A stretch of DNA of 64,000 nucleotides. Source: Typhlomys cinereus (taxonomy: Eukaryota; Chordata; Mammalia; Rodentia; Platacanthomyidae). Under the pieces are notes generated by a model. The model ran no database searches. It saw only the letters and a program-made list of their open reading frames with translations, and was not told where the DNA came from. The translations under genes were made by a program, and so were the position numbers. Location of the stretch: assembly GCA_023101885.1 (NCBI GenBank), contig JALPQD010000240.1:62001-126000 (forward strand). Reading direction: 5' to 3'. Below, piece by piece: positions 1 to 13,400 of the stretch (position 1 is its first letter; each line of letters starts with the position of its first letter).

Positions 1-317
1 AGGTCACAGATAGGGTTTGTCTGGTGATTTCCAGTCTCCATCTTACAGATAGGCCTCACACTTGTTTGCCATTTTATGTGGAATCTGGGAATCCAAATTC
101 TAGCCCATTTGCTTGACAAGCACTTTAATTGATGACCCATCTTAGCAGCACATCATATTTATTGCTGCAGTAGTCATAGTATCCAAGCTGTGGAATCAAG
201 CTAAGTGTCTGTCACCAGAAAACAGAATAAAGACAATGTGCTTGATTCAGCGAGATAGTTTGGTAGGCAAGGTACCATTTTGCAAACCTGGTGATTGATG
301 TATATATAATCTAGAGT

Positions 318-412
318 TTGGGGAGTGGAGGCAGGAGGATCAGAAGTTCAAAATCATCCTTGACTACACTTCAAGTTGGAGGCCAGCCTGGGCTATGTTA
401 GACCCTGTTTGA
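318..412 (+). repeat. B1 SINE fragment
   Basis: GGCAGGAGGATCAGAAGTTC, then GGCCAGCCTGGGCTATG, is the 7SL-derived B1 core in sense orientation. Confidence 0.75.
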
Positions 413-867
413 CCAGAAACCTGTATGATGGAAGGAGAAAACAGATTTCCATGAGTTGTTGCTTGACCTCCACTAATGCGCATGGCATCGTGCCAGGCAT
501 GTGTATTTCTTTTTTCTCTCCTAAATAAATAATATATAAAATATTGAAGAAAAGAAAATGTGCTCTATATACAAAGTAAAAAGTTTACCATAAAGAAGAG
601 TAAAATTATGTCACTAGCAGGACATTTGTGGGTCAGATTTTATGTTGATAAAAAAATTTGTGTACATAAAAATGTGAAGAGAGTAGAAGTAAAACTGGCA
701 GAACAAAGGAAACTAGGAAGGGAAGGGAGAAAAGGGAGAGGTATGGAAGGTGAGGTAGTTAAAATATATGACATATTCTTGTGTGAAGTGGTCTCCATGA
801 AACCCATTATTATGTACAATGAATATACACAATGAAAAATATTTTCTGTCCCCCTTTAGAGTTTCTT

Positions 868-974
868 TGTTTGGATTTTCTTGAAAGAAGTCTCACGATG
901 TAACTGGGCTGGTAATCCTGCTTTCAGCTTCCCGAGTACTGGGATTTATAAGCATATGCCACCAGGCTGGCTCT
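868..974 (-). repeat. B1 SINE fragment
   Basis: An antisense B1 with TCTCACGATGTAACTGGGCT and TACTGGGATTTATAAGC. Confidence 0.65.
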
Positions 975-1214
975 TTGTCCCTCTTTGTATTATTATTATT
1001 GAGCATCTCATCAAGTACTGTTTGTTTGTTTTTCCCATTTTAATTTGTCTAAAAGTCTAAGAGTCCTGGAGATACAGAATAGCAGAGTTTTTTTCTGAAT
1101 GATAATCATACAGTTGTCCTTTGGAGTCTGAAAAGGATTGGATTTGTTTCCAAACATATACACATAATGGATTCTAAAATACCCTTCATATATCAGAGTA
1201 TTGATACAATTTTT

Positions 1215-1375
1215 GTTGTTTTGTTTTGTTTTGTTTTGCTTTGAGACAACATCTTATTTATGTACGCCTAGACTGGTCTCAAACTCAGTAGGTACCTGGA
1301 GCTGTCCATAAGCTGATGATTGTCCTTCCTCTACCCTCCCAGGTTCTGGGATTATAAGTGTGGGCCATACGTACA
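1215..1375 (-). repeat. B1 SINE
   Basis: A (TTTTG)n rc tail, then GAGACAACATC, GACTGGTCTCAAACTC and TTCTGGGATTATAAG: a diverged full-length antisense B1. Confidence 0.75.
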
Positions 1376-1924
1376 GTTTTTATTACATTGTAAACATTGT
1401 ATAAAAAGTTGTTGTATTATAGTTTTAAGAAATTATAGTGTCAAGGAAAAGTATTTTCAGTACAAATGCAATTTTATTCAAATATTTTGATCCATGGTTA
1501 GTTGTTTGTAGGCATTTGATATTTGTTGGTGAACATAAAATGCTTGCACAGTTTAGCTTTCATTAAATAAAGATACCATTACTACTGTGGAGACTTTGAC
1601 TACTTTTATTTTTTATACAGCTTCCTCCTCTGTATTTACATGCTTTTCTGTTACTGTGACCAGTACCCAACAAAAGCAACTAAGGATGGAGGAACTTACT
1701 TTGGTTTTGGCTCTCTCCATGCCCTGTAGTATCTGTCCCTCTTCTCCCCTCCTCTCCCCAAGCCATCATGGCAGGTCTTCCTATCCTCTTTAACCTCAAG
1801 CTATTTCTTCTGTTCTAATTCTTTCCCACCCTGAAGCTAAATTATGACTCCCTTGGCCACTAGACCCTCAATTCTGAATAAACTTAAAGTCTAAGAAAAC
1901 AAACGAAAAAAACTTATTCCCTTC

Positions 1925-2155
1925 CTCGCTCCATGTCCCTGTAGAGAACCAAGGGTGACTTCGGGAATCATCCTGGATTGCTTCTGCCTCCTTTTTGCCT
2001 CTCTCTAGGATTTCCCAGGCTCCATCTACCAAGGACAGAAGTTCAGACCACCACTCTTTTCCAACTGGTGTTTTTATGTGGGACCTGAGACATGAACTCA
2101 GGACCTTCTGCTTGTGAGGCAGAATCTTAACCTCTGAGCCATCTCTCCAACCCAG
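1925..2155 (-). repeat. Older B2-superfamily SINE
   Basis: Antisense copy: GTGACTTCGGGAATCATCC, GGATTTCCCAGGCTCCA, then a tRNA-like head read as GAGCCATCTCTCCAACCC. Confidence 0.8.
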
Positions 2156-2274
2156 GAACAAGTATTCAAGCACATGAGTCTGAAAAGACCTGAAACCCTC
2201 ACACTATAACATCTTATCTTGACATTTTTACTTGCCTTTTTTCTTTGTAGCATCTGCTATTTTGGGATTTTTGA

Positions 2275-2440
2275 AAAGAATATTTGTGCAAGAGAAGGAG
2301 AGGCATACACATGCATGCTATAGTAAGGTCAGAGGATAACTTTTGGAAGACATTCTCTCCTACTATGTGGATTTCCAGGCATGAGAACTCAGATTTTCGA
2401 GTAGACACCTTAGCTGCGAGCTATCTCACCAGTCCTGTTT
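2275..2440 (-). repeat. B3-like SINE
   Basis: AAGGTCAGAGGATAAC and CTATCTCACCAGTCC are antisense B3/B2 landmarks. Confidence 0.65.
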
Positions 2441-2596
2441 TTGGATTTTTTGAGATGGTGTCTTATTTTGATTGCATACAAGGATGATTTGAACTTAAAA
2501 GTAATCCTCCTGTCTCTGCTTCCTGTGTACTAGAATTATATGTATGCAACAATATGCTTAACTATAATGTTTGCTCTTGAAAAGAATAGTGATGCT

Positions 2597-3260
2597 CAAG
2601 ACTCTAACAGCTTTTTGTCTCTGGCCAGGGGGTAACATACAATGCCCACCAGGATGGAGTGAAGGGCATTGCAGGAGCAGCAAAACTGCAAAAGAAAACC
2701 AACAAACCACAATCCAGAACTTCAGAGACTCTATATCAACCACCTAGAACTAGGCCAGCTTAGTCTCTCCCCATCTTGAAGCTCAGGGAAATTTGCGGAA
2801 GAGGGGGCGGTAAGAGTGTAAGAGCAGAAGGATGGGAGGAGCAATGATATGTAAGATACTCTATACTAGTTAGGGCTGAAGCAATCATAATTGGACTTTG
2901 CATGCCCTGCGCATTGTCCAACACACTGTTGACCTCACAAAGTCTAGCATCTGCTAAAGGCACCAAGAGCCTTGGAGGCAAAGGATCGGCAGCCACAGCA
3001 GTGTTCCTATACCTAAGGGGAACACGGGAAAGGGTTCAGGAAAGGCCACTGGGTCCTTGTACGTCATCGGAGAGGAGGGCCCAGAGGAAAATCAGACATG
3101 CACAAGAAAGGACTCTCTGGGAATTGGGGTGGGAGGCACTGGAGGATGGGGAGGGAGAGGGGTGGGGAGGGGGAGCAGGGGGTATGGGGGGAGGAGGAGG
3201 GAGGGAGGGAACTGGTGTACCTAATAATAAGTTTGTATGAGCTGAAATTAAAAAAAAAAA
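2597..3260 (+). mobile_element. 5'-truncated L1 (3' UTR) with 17-bp TSD
   Basis: The insertion is flanked by identical copies of AAAAGAATAGTGATGCT at 2580-2596 and 3261-3277. It contains L1 3' UTR-type sequence, a long G-rich polypurine stretch at about 3130-3212, the terminal AAGTTTGTATGAGCTGAAAT and a poly(A) tail. It landed just before an ID-like SINE. No intact ORF2 remains. Confidence 0.85.
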
Positions 3261-3277
3261 AAAAGAATAGTGATGCT

Positions 3278-3360
3278 GGGGATACAGTCCAGTGGTAGAA
3301 TACTTGGCTAACACAAAATGAATTTGATTGCCAGCATGAGGGAGAGGGAGAGGGAGAGAA
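3278..3360 (+). repeat. ID-like tRNA-derived SINE
   Basis: GGGGATACAGTCCAGTGGTAGAATACTTGG (split here by commentary only) resembles the ID head with its A-box; it continues into a purine-rich tail. Confidence 0.5.
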
Positions 3361-4014
3361 TGAGAATGTGTGAGGGTCCTTAACCAGATATGGGAACACA
3401 TGCTTGCAATCAACAGCAGAAGAGCAACCAATCTAGCGCTACGTTACTAAATCTTACAGAGTTTGTTTCTTATATATGAAATGGAAGTGTTACTAGGATC
3501 ACTAATGTATACTCCTGATTCTAATATAAGTGTGCCCTGTCTGAATTTCAAATTATCTTGTTTTAGTAAATGTATTTATCAAAAGAAGTGTAAATAGCCC
3601 CAAATAACTGATAAACGTTTTTATACAGTGCTAGTCCTGGTGCTGTTTGGTTTCCCATTTTAAGAAAATGAGGTTTCTTAAGTGAAAATTTACTTGAGTA
3701 CTGACATTTTATCCTGTTCATTTTATGTCAAATGCTTAGCATTTGTTGGGTAAATTTATCCATACCAAAATAATATTTGAAGGAATATTCTGTGCCCTGG
3801 TCGCTTTTAGACATTGGCCTTCTGTGGAAGTCACCCAACTTAGCTCCCTACTCTTGGGCAGTTTTTCCCTAAGGCACTAAGGAAGCAGTTAAGCAAGAAC
3901 TGAATCTGAACTCTGAAAGTACTTGATGATGTGGGAGAAGAAAAAAGAGGTGAGGCTAGAAATAGAGTAGGGGTTACTTTGGGTGATTTGAAAGCTTCAC
4001 AAGCTTAAAATATG

Positions 4015-4222
4015 TATTTTTTACATTTATTTATTTGTTATTGTATTTGTGGAATGTGAGGTGGGTGGGAGGGGCACATATACCACAGCATATGTATGGA
4101 GGTCAGAGACCAGCTGTTAGAAGTGAGTTCTCTGCTTTCACCATGTGGGTTCCAGGGACTGAAATGAGGTTGTCAGGTTTGGTAATGAACATCTTTACCT
4201 GTAGAAGCATCTCCCTAGCCCT
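4015..4222 (-). repeat. B3-like SINE
   Basis: TATGGAGGTCAGAGACCAGC, CACCATGTGGGTTCCAGG and AGCATCTCCCTAGCCC are antisense landmarks. It ends about 100 bp before exon 2. Confidence 0.75.
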
Positions 4223-4320
4223 AACTTAAATACATAAATACAAAATGATGTTTTCCAATACTGCTTAAATGATTATAGTAATTACTTAACACTAACATAC
4301 CTTTTACTATTTTCTTCCAG

Positions 4321-4431
4321 TTCGTGAAGTGTGGATATGCAGGCTCTAACTTTCCAGAACACATCTTCCCAGCTTTGGTTGGAAGACCTATTATCAGATC
4401 AACCACCAAAGTGGGAAACATTGAAATCAAG
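4321..4431 (+). CDS. ACTR2: ACTR2 exon 2 (residues 17-53)
   Basis: The exon begins right after a pyrimidine-rich acceptor ending TTCTTCCAG and ends at AAG|GTAATG; it is 111 nt, phase 0 at both ends. It encodes [20 protein letters not shown] and continues to VGNIEIK. This is subdomain 1 leading into the subdomain 2 DNase-I-binding loop; GYAG and FPALVGRP match the actin GFAGDDAPRAVFPSIVGRP region. Exon 1 would supply the start of the first phosphate-binding loop (DNGTG). Confidence 0.97.
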
Positions 4432-7400
4432 GTAATGTTTCATTTATTGGTAAAATGACCATGAAGATGCATAAGATGATCTTTGAATTAAGTAGGTGTA
4501 GATTACAATGTCAGGAAGAATAAAAGGGAGGAGAGAATTTCTCCAGTTTCTAATTTATATTGAAATCTTCAAAGGCATAAAAACTGATGTTAATTTTCTC
4601 TAATTTTGTTCACGGATGGCTTAACACCTTTACTATCTGAAATGTGCATTTTTCATTGATATAAAACATTGTATTATTAATGTCTTAAAATTCTGTTACA
4701 GAATTTAATTTTGAAGAGAAATCAGCCTGGCAATTTTTTATCTTTCAGCTTGATGTTTTTCATTTTATTAGTGTCTCTTTGAGACTTAGAGTTTTTTCTC
4801 TGTGTTTTTGGAGGCAGATCATTTACTTTTTTATATAGTTAGTGAGAAAAGCACAGAAATGTAGAATTTCTTGGATCTTCTTTCCGCTGATACTTTGTCT
4901 TGCACACTGTGCTGAAGGAAGTCATGCAGATCTTCATGTGGTCTTGCACTTTTATCTTCCCATAAGAAAGGAAGAGGGAAAGTTGTTATTTGCCTTTATC
5001 CAAGTTGTACTTTTCATGAGAGAAATGCATTAAATACTAGGTTTTTCTGCCACAGGACTAGAAACCAATCAGAGCCACCTTTTTTTTTTTTTTAAAGAAG
5101 AAAGAAAGAACTGTTAAAAGAACAGTGATCTCCAGTTGTTTTTACATTCTTTGAGTGTCAGGGGACAAATTGTAAACACAACAATGAATTTTTAGGAGTT
5201 CTGTCAGTGAGTTTTTTATGAATAGGCTCTCATAGTTGGTCTTATCTGGATATCTCTGGCAAGACTTGCAGTGAAGTGTTGCTCTGAGTCATTTGAAGTA
5301 CAAATTAGGTTGTGCATCTCTGAGACACCTGTTTGAGATACCTGGTAGGTCTCTATCAATAAGACTAGAGAAGTGAGTTACATGACCAATACGAGTATAA
5401 ACTGAAGCTTAGTTTCTGTGTTAGATTTTTAAAAACTTAAAAGTGAATTCTGGCTTCTATTAGAATTAAAACAACAACAACAAAACCAGCATCATAAACT
5501 AGTGCATTTAGATGGTTTAGATAAGGCTTTGTGGAAAAGTGTGTAAGATTCCTTATTCTCTTCATGCATTTCATTCTGAATGAATTCTTAGAAGTTTCAG
5601 TTTGAAATTTAGCTAGTAATGTGATAAGGACAAACTGCTGTTTGGAAGTAAAGTTTATGTAGCATCTAGCTTTAAAGAATTTTTATGAACAATACAACTT
5701 TTGAGGTTTGAAGAAACGCCATGTGTAACCATTTTTATATTCCAACATGGGCAGAAAATAATATACCTCTTCACATTTTTTTTTTCTTTTTAAGACCAAG
5801 TGATAGAAATCAAACTGGTCACCTTTCTTAAATGTTTTTTTACAAGGAGCATGTCAGTAGTATTTGCTAAGGGTTTGTCATTCTGTGTTCTATTGGCTCA
5901 GTTCTTTTCATTCCACTGTCTTTTAAGTCTCTTAACTTAAATTGTTTTCCAGTAGGAAGAGACTTCGTTAAATTTCTCCTGAATACTAGAGCTCAAACAA
6001 ATAGTTCTGAACTATCTAGCCACCTACCCAGCTAGACCTTTGTTCTTATGACTTATTTTCCTTAACTGAGAAACTTAAATTGGATAATGAGTAAAAGAAA
6101 CTTTAATTTTTGTAATTCCTATGCTTACTAAGTTGACTTATACTTGAATGTCCTATTAGAAAAATAGGGAGACTACAACAATGGCAGTTCTTATTCAGGA
6201 ATAACTGTCCATGGTAATTTGGCCCTGATTATTAAATCCAGAAAATGTCAAGTACTGCATCTGACTTCAACCTAATTTGTCTCTGTTGCTTGTGTGTTTA
6301 AAAATTTCAGTGAGGATTTTATTTAGGCCTTTTCTGACTCTTCCTTCTACCTTCTCTTTCTTCACCTTTCTTGACCTGTTGAAGTAGAATAACAAAAAGA
6401 TGGTAAGTGAGGTTACACACATGCTCTCTGTTTGTTTTCCACTTTTGCTTGGTGGGACAGTAGTTGTTGTTTTGTGTCCCTTTAGTATTGGGGAGGGGGG
6501 TTTTTCATATTTTTATTTTACATACTTTAATTTTTAACCTTTTCCATTGCTTTGGTTTATTTGGTAGCAACTAAAAAAGTCCTATACTTTCCTAATTGTA
6601 TACAAGGGACTAAATAAGAACTAATTACTAACATAGTTTTGAATTGTTTTCTTTGTTTTTATTGTAGATGAATGTTATAATTGAAATGGAATGCAGTGTG
6701 CATAATATTAGAATATCAATGGCTTTTGTATAGGATTTATTTGATACGGAAAATTGGGGGTGAAGTTGTCACAGTTGAATAGATTCATTCACTGTGATGT
6801 TAAATATTATATATCATACCTTCTGTGTATTTTATCTATTATGATATTATATAAATTTAGTAAGCCAAGTGAACATTTAATATTCACATGAACATAAATG
6901 GAAAATAAAATAGTGTCCTGTTTCTAATTGTCCTTATTGAGGAGTAGATTTGACATTATCTGAGAATAAATAAGAAAAAGATCAAGCACATCAGACATCC
7001 CACAAATAACAGGCACCTCTTCAAGTGAATCCTACTGAGTGGGATTTTTTAAGATAATTTTAAGAATGGAAATTCTTACTTTTCCCTCAATAAAAGAACA
7101 TGAATTTGTCTGAAAAGTCAAAAGGAGATTTTTACAAAGGTAAATCTGTAATAGATTTAATTTTCAAACCTATTTTTAAAGTGAAATTTCCTTCTAAGGA
7201 TGTAATCGAGACCTCAAAAATTTTGATGAAAACTATACTAATTTTAGTAAAGTAAAAATGCCTTTGAAACTGTGTCTTAAATAGCGATTTTTTTTTATTC
7301 ATTGTAGTAGTAGGTGATGTTCTAGGCTTGAAGTCTGATGGTGGGGCACATTGATTTTGATGAAAACTATACTAATTTTAGTAAAGTAAAAATGCCTTTG

Positions 7401-10400
7401 AAACAGTGTCTTAAATAGTGATTTTTTTTATTCATTGTAGTAGTAGGTGATGTTCTAGGCTTGAAGTCTGATGGTGGGGCACATGGAGAAAACTTAAAGC
7501 CAGTATGATCATTTATAACTTGATTCTGAAGGATTAAGGACAAGTTATATTTTTGATATGTGAAAGTTGAAGGATTATAGAAAGGTTGTACATCTAAGTT
7601 TGGGTGTGTTTGTTTTGTTTGTTGAGCTAGGGGTCTTATGTATAGCAGGTTAGCCTCAAACTTGCTGTGCAACTGAGATTCTCCTATTCCTGTTCCCACT
7701 TCCTGAGTGCAAGAATTTCAGGGTGTCTCCATGCCTGACTTGTTTGAGACCTAGTCTACCGGTGTAGTACTACTGACTTTAAACTTAAGCTTTTCATCTT
7801 GGTGACCTCCATTTCTGGACAAGTGTGTACTACTATGCCTGTCTATAGTTTTTTTTTCCCCCCTTTATTTTCCCCCTTGAGACAGGATCTCATGTAGCCC
7901 AGGCTAGCTTCAAATTCACTTACGTAGCTAAGGATGACCATGAATTTCTGATCCTACTGCCTTCACCTCCAAGTGCGGGATTTTATTTGAGAGCAGGAGA
8001 AGGGGAGAGAGAGAATGGGCACGCATGCCATGGTGTGCGGATGGAGGTCCAAGGACAGCTTTCCAAAGGCAGTTTTCTCCTAACATGTAGGTTTTGAGAG
8101 ATTGAATTCAGGTCACCAGGTTTACATGCAGGCACCACCAAGTTGTCTCACTGGCCCCCTTAGGGTTTCATTTTTAATGTAAATGTATTTTTTTTAATTG
8201 GGACATGTGTGCTACAGTGTATATGTAGGTGTAAGGACAGCTTGTGAGAGTGAGCTGCTTCCTTTACTATATGGGCTCCAGTGGTTGAACTCAAGTTGTC
8301 ACGCTTGAACCATTTTTCAACCATGTTCTAGGTTTTTAAAAATAATTGTAACTACAGAAAATTTTTCATTAAGTGACTTTAATTTCCTATACTTTTCTAA
8401 GTTCTTTTCCATCTTGAATGTCCATTTTGTTCAGAAAACTAAAGATACTGAATACCAAATGTCCCATTTAGTTAGACCTTCATAATATGTGTGATCCTAG
8501 GAGCAAATACTTGAGACTTTTAAGTTGATATAGAATAAATACGTAAGTGAGCCCCTGATCTTAGGGTATAAAAAGTAAGTATTCTGTAGAAATCAGACCA
8601 AACTTGAAATTTGGTTGAAAAAATAGTGATTATATAAACTAATTATCTAAAGCAATTACAGAATACAAAGAAAGATATAGAGTGTTAGGGGAAAAATTCA
8701 GTATTAAATTATAATTATTTGGGCTAGAGAGATAGCTTTGTGCATGAAACCCTTGCTATTTAAGCCTGCTGACCTGAGTTGGATTCCCAGAACCCACATA
8801 AAAAGCTGCATGCTACGGTCATCATCTCAGCATTCCTGTAGTGAAGTAGGAGGCAGGAGACAGAAGAATCAATCTTGGGCCAGGTAGCCTGGAACATGCT
8901 GCCTCCCTCCTTAAACAAGTGAAAATTATCTTCTGTCTCCCATATACACGTGCTTATTGTGCATGTGCGAACACACAGACACACACACAAAATAAGTAAA
9001 TAATAAAAATTAAATTATACTTGTTAATGGTAAAAGTAGCATATGTGTTTTTATTAAACAGTTCTTAGAATATACCGCTGTGTTGAACGAATTTTACTGA
9101 ACCTATGCCTATCACCTAGATTCTAATACTAACCTATTACTCTGATTTCTGACCTGCCCATTCATCCATGATGCATCTTGGCTTTCCATAGATTTTAGTA
9201 AGTTACAAATGCTGGGGTGCTTCTCCCATAACACTTCCACATGCATGCCATTAACTATATTTCACAATTACAGATTTGTTTTAGCTTCACATTTTCTTCC
9301 TGAAGATTCTAAATAGTTATTAGTTGTGAAACTTGATTACAAGTATCGGAGAAAGTAATGTTTAAGAAATTTGCTGCAACATGAAGTTTTAGTGGATTTT
9401 ATTTTCCCTTTTTGATGCTGTCTGTGGATTCTTCAGAAATACATTTTTTAGTTGCTTCCTCACTTTGGATTTAATTTAGAACTTAAACTTTTCTGTGCCC
9501 CTCCCCCACCCCCATTTTCTGCTCCCTTTCTTCTCTCTCCTTTCTTTCCTTTTCTCGCTTCCTCTTCTCTTTTTCTCCCTCCCTTTCTCTCTCCTTTACT
9601 CCCTCCCTTCTAGCCTCTCTCCCTCCCTCCTCAGACATGCTAGGCAAGTGCTATACCACTGAATTATAGTCTCAGCCCTAAAGTTCGCATTGTATTTTTC
9701 TTTTTAGTAGTTCCATTATCTGTCATCTCATGCTAATTTTGCTTTGCTTCATTTCCCTTTAATTTGAACTTGTTATTGTAGCAAATAATAGCTATCTCTG
9801 AACTGATTTTAATTGAATTCATTAGCATATAAAGAAATTAATGTTCCTAAAATAAACTTCAATTTTAGGACATTACTTACTTGGTTATGCATACAAAATT
9901 TGATTTTTTCAAATATAGTTCATCTTAAGTATATTCTTTTAAAATTTTAAAAACTTTTTAACTTCATTCATTTATTGAGAGAGAGAGAGAGAGATTGGGC
10001 ACTGTGTGTCCCTTTGGAGAGCCAAGGGTGACTTCAGTAATCATCCTGGATTGCTTTTACCTCCTATTTGCTTTGCTCTGGGATTTCCCAGTCTCCGCCC
10101 ACCAGGACCAGAAGTGCTAGCACCACCATTTCTGCCTTTTGTTTTTACGTGGGACATGGGCTTCAAACTCAGGATCTTCTGCTTGTGAGGCAGAGTCATA
10201 ACCCCTTTCCTTAAATATATTCTTATTGGAGACGAGTTGAAAGTATTGTGCTTTTTATTAGATTGTGTAGATTTCCTGCATTGCACTTTAAAATAGAAAA
10301 ATGGCATCTAAGATCATTTGAAAGTTGTTTTAATGTAGACATACATAGATAGAAATTTGTGGAATGTGTAATTTTATTGGTGTATATATTGCATTATTAT

Positions 10401-13400
10401 AAATAATGGTCTTGTTTTTGTATCTACATTTACATAGTTCATTTTGATAATTTAGTGCTAAGAAATGTGTCTGCATGCATTGAGCATTTTTCTACAAGTT
10501 TTTTCCTCCTGATGTGCTATTTCACATATCACAGGATTTATTTTTTGAACATTTGAGCAAAAGAAACAGATGAAACCTCATACAAAACCCTCCAAAATAG
10601 GAAAATGTGGGGTTTATTTGTGCTAATGCTGTTCTTTTGGAAACGTGTATTAAAGGTAAGGTCAATTTATTGATTTAAACACATAATACATAAAATTTTA
10701 TTAGACATGGTTAAATTTTACAAGACGTTGTTCTTAACAGAAAAGATTTAACTTTAGAATAAAAAATTTTACCTGCAAGTGCCAAGAAGTTTAAATCTTA
10801 TTATTCTCAAGTTTTCTGAACTGTCAAGGGAATATAGTTTTCTAAAACTACTTCACGAGACTTTGACTGTTTTACAGCTTTGTTACTACAATTTTCTAGG
10901 ATCTTATGGTTGGTGATGAAGCAAGTGAGTTGCGCTCCATGCTAGAAGTTAACTACCCGATGGAAAACGGCATAGTGCGAAACTGGGATGACATGAAACA
11001 CCTGTGGGACTACACATTTGGACCAGAGAAACTTAACATAGATACCAGAAATTGCAAAATTTTACTCACAGAACCCCCTATGAATCCAACAAAAAACAGA
11101 GAGAAGATTGTAGAGGTAGGTTTTAGATGGAATGGATATCCTGTGCATTCCTGTGATACAATGGCAAACCAAAATGCTTTTTTCAGGATAGCATAAAAGT
11201 AGTTATATTTTCTCTCATTCACAGCGCATTTACTATAGGTGAAGAATCCCTTATCTGCCACTTTTTTGAGCATTTTTATGATGGTATGAGTTTTATATTC
11301 TGCAACATTATAGTTTTTTGATACAGATGCACAAGTGGTAAATAATGCAATGATTACTCTGCAGTCAGAAATAACCTCTGATCCCAAGTATTTTGGATAA
11401 TGAACACTCAACATGTATGTGGTATTAATCTGAGTGAATTTTATCAGCAAACAAGACAAAGTTCTGCACACATAGTTTGTACTTTAGTAGATGAGAACAT
11501 CCTCCCATCCCAAAGTGAGTGAGTTAATTAAATAGTTTATTAGAAGGTAATGGGCACTGAGGGAAAAGAACTATCAAATAAGCAGAGTGGAAGTGGCTAT
11601 TGCCCCTCAGTCGTGGCGGTGGTATCCTCCACTTGAAAGTGTATTTAAATAGCGACAGTCTAAGGCAGTTGGCCAGGGTAGAAGGAGGAAAAGTATTCCC
11701 AGTAAAGCGGAGTAGCCATTTTGACACTTCATACTAGATAGCCATGGAGTTGTCGCTGTGACATCTGACCTGAGAGAACCACGGGGAGCCAGTGTGCCTG
11801 GAGAGTGTGGGAGAGGGAAGGCTGAGGAGATAGGATCTAGAAGTAATATTAGAGTCTTGTCAGCCAGGGGGCTGCTGCAGGGAAGAGATGTGCTCAGATC
11901 TAGATTTCTCTAACTTTTGGCATTGAGTATAATACCACAGGAGGCCTAGGTAGAAGAGAGACCAGTTTAAAGACTTTTTTTTTTTAACTATTATTTATTC
12001 AATTGCACGTGCGTGTGCGTAGAACCACAGGCATTCGGGAACCACCATGGACCGCCTCACCTCCACCTCTTCGTCGTTTACTTTGCCCTGGGATTCACAG
12101 GCTCCACCCTACCAGGACCAGAAACACAGGCCGCCCCTGCTTCCGCCCGGGTCTATATGTGGGGTCTAGGATCTGAACTCAGGACCCTCTGCCTTCAAGG
12201 CAGAGGCTTAATCCCTGAGCCACTTCTCCAGCCCCCAGTTTAAAGACTTTTTCAGTTATTTAAATGAAAAATATGGTTGGTTAGGATCAGGATTAGTAAT
12301 AAAAATATGAGAAATAACCAGATTGTAAGTTTATTTTGAAGGTAGACTCAAAGCATTTTCTTAGGGTTTAAATAGAGATATTAGAGCAATATAGTCAGGA
12401 AAGTTCTGACTTGGGTAATTTAAGGAGATAATGACTGTAACAATTTATCTACATTGTTGCCAATAAATTACCACCAAATAGCTTAAGGAAACAAGGGATT
12501 TATTCTCTTACAATAGACTGGTTACAGTTTCTCATACAGCTTTGTAGGGGAGCTCACACCAACACCAGGGCTGAGGGAACTGGCCACACGGTATTCACAT
12601 AACAGTTGACAGAGGGATGATCCTTACTTGCTAGACCAGCATGTCTGGCCAAGTATACACAAGAATGCCCTCTTTCTCAAACAGCTCCCTCCATTTTATT
12701 ATCTGCCCAGGGACTAGTCCACCCACTTTGGGTTGGGCCTTCTCCATCCACTAGACAATTTCCTGCAGTTTCACTCTGAGCTTAACTACTAATTCTCTAC
12801 AAATGTGCCAGAGCTTAAACCCTCAACTGTCAAGTTGACACCTGTACATAAGTATGACATTGACCATCAACAGAAGTGGGAAAAATTGAGAAAAATAAAA
12901 CTGGATTTAAGGGTAGTACTCAGGAGTTCAGTTTGGACATGTTAAAATGTGAGGTTCCCTTACAGAAGCAGAAATGACAAATGTATAGTCATGGATAGGT
13001 AATATAAAGTTCAAGGCAAAGTTTGGAGCTTGAGATGTAAACTTGAAAATCCTCAGACTTTAGCTGATAGTGTTCACCAAAGTGAAAGGAGACAGTGGTA
13101 AAAGGCTGGGGACCAGTAGAAAGAGAGAAAGCATGTCTAGGGAGGTGAAAACATTCCACAGGAAAGAAGAGCAGGAGCACATGGTTCATGATGGTTTAGG
13201 TAACTGAAGTTTAGGGTTCTTTACATTTTGTTGGTATGGGAGACTTGGAGGATGATGGCATAGAATACTAGTCAAAATTCTAAGGTGTTTAATTGATGAA
13301 TGTGCAGAGTTACCAAATTAAACTGTTTAGTTCTAAACGTGATCATTTGTAGAATGTCTGTTATTCAGAATGACAGCCCTACTAGTAAAGCTACTCATTG

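Larger units (their letters stand above)
1..4320 (+). other. ACTR2 intron 1 (3' part)
   Basis: Non-coding. It holds B1, older and B3-like SINEs, one L1 insertion with a clean TSD, and unique AT-rich sequence at 1-310, 1376-1925 and 3440-4010. The small ORFs here lie in repeats or lack any family resemblance. Confidence 0.85.
6403..10899 (+). other. ACTR2 intron 3
   Basis: The first 800 bp are unique. Then come a recent tandem duplication (7221-7487), a cluster of B1 and B3-like SINEs (7.6-9.0 kb), a polypyrimidine tract and an older SINE. Unique AT-rich sequence (10.2-10.9 kb) leads to exon 4. Confidence 0.8.

Noticed and set aside
1..4320. ACTR2 exon 1 or promoter within the window
   Set aside because: No MDSQGRKVVVCDNGTG coding sequence followed by a donor, and no CpG island, is present; exon 1 is upstream.
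11010..11471. 153-codon minus-strand ORF
   Set aside because: Shadow of ACTR2 exon 4 and its flanking intron.
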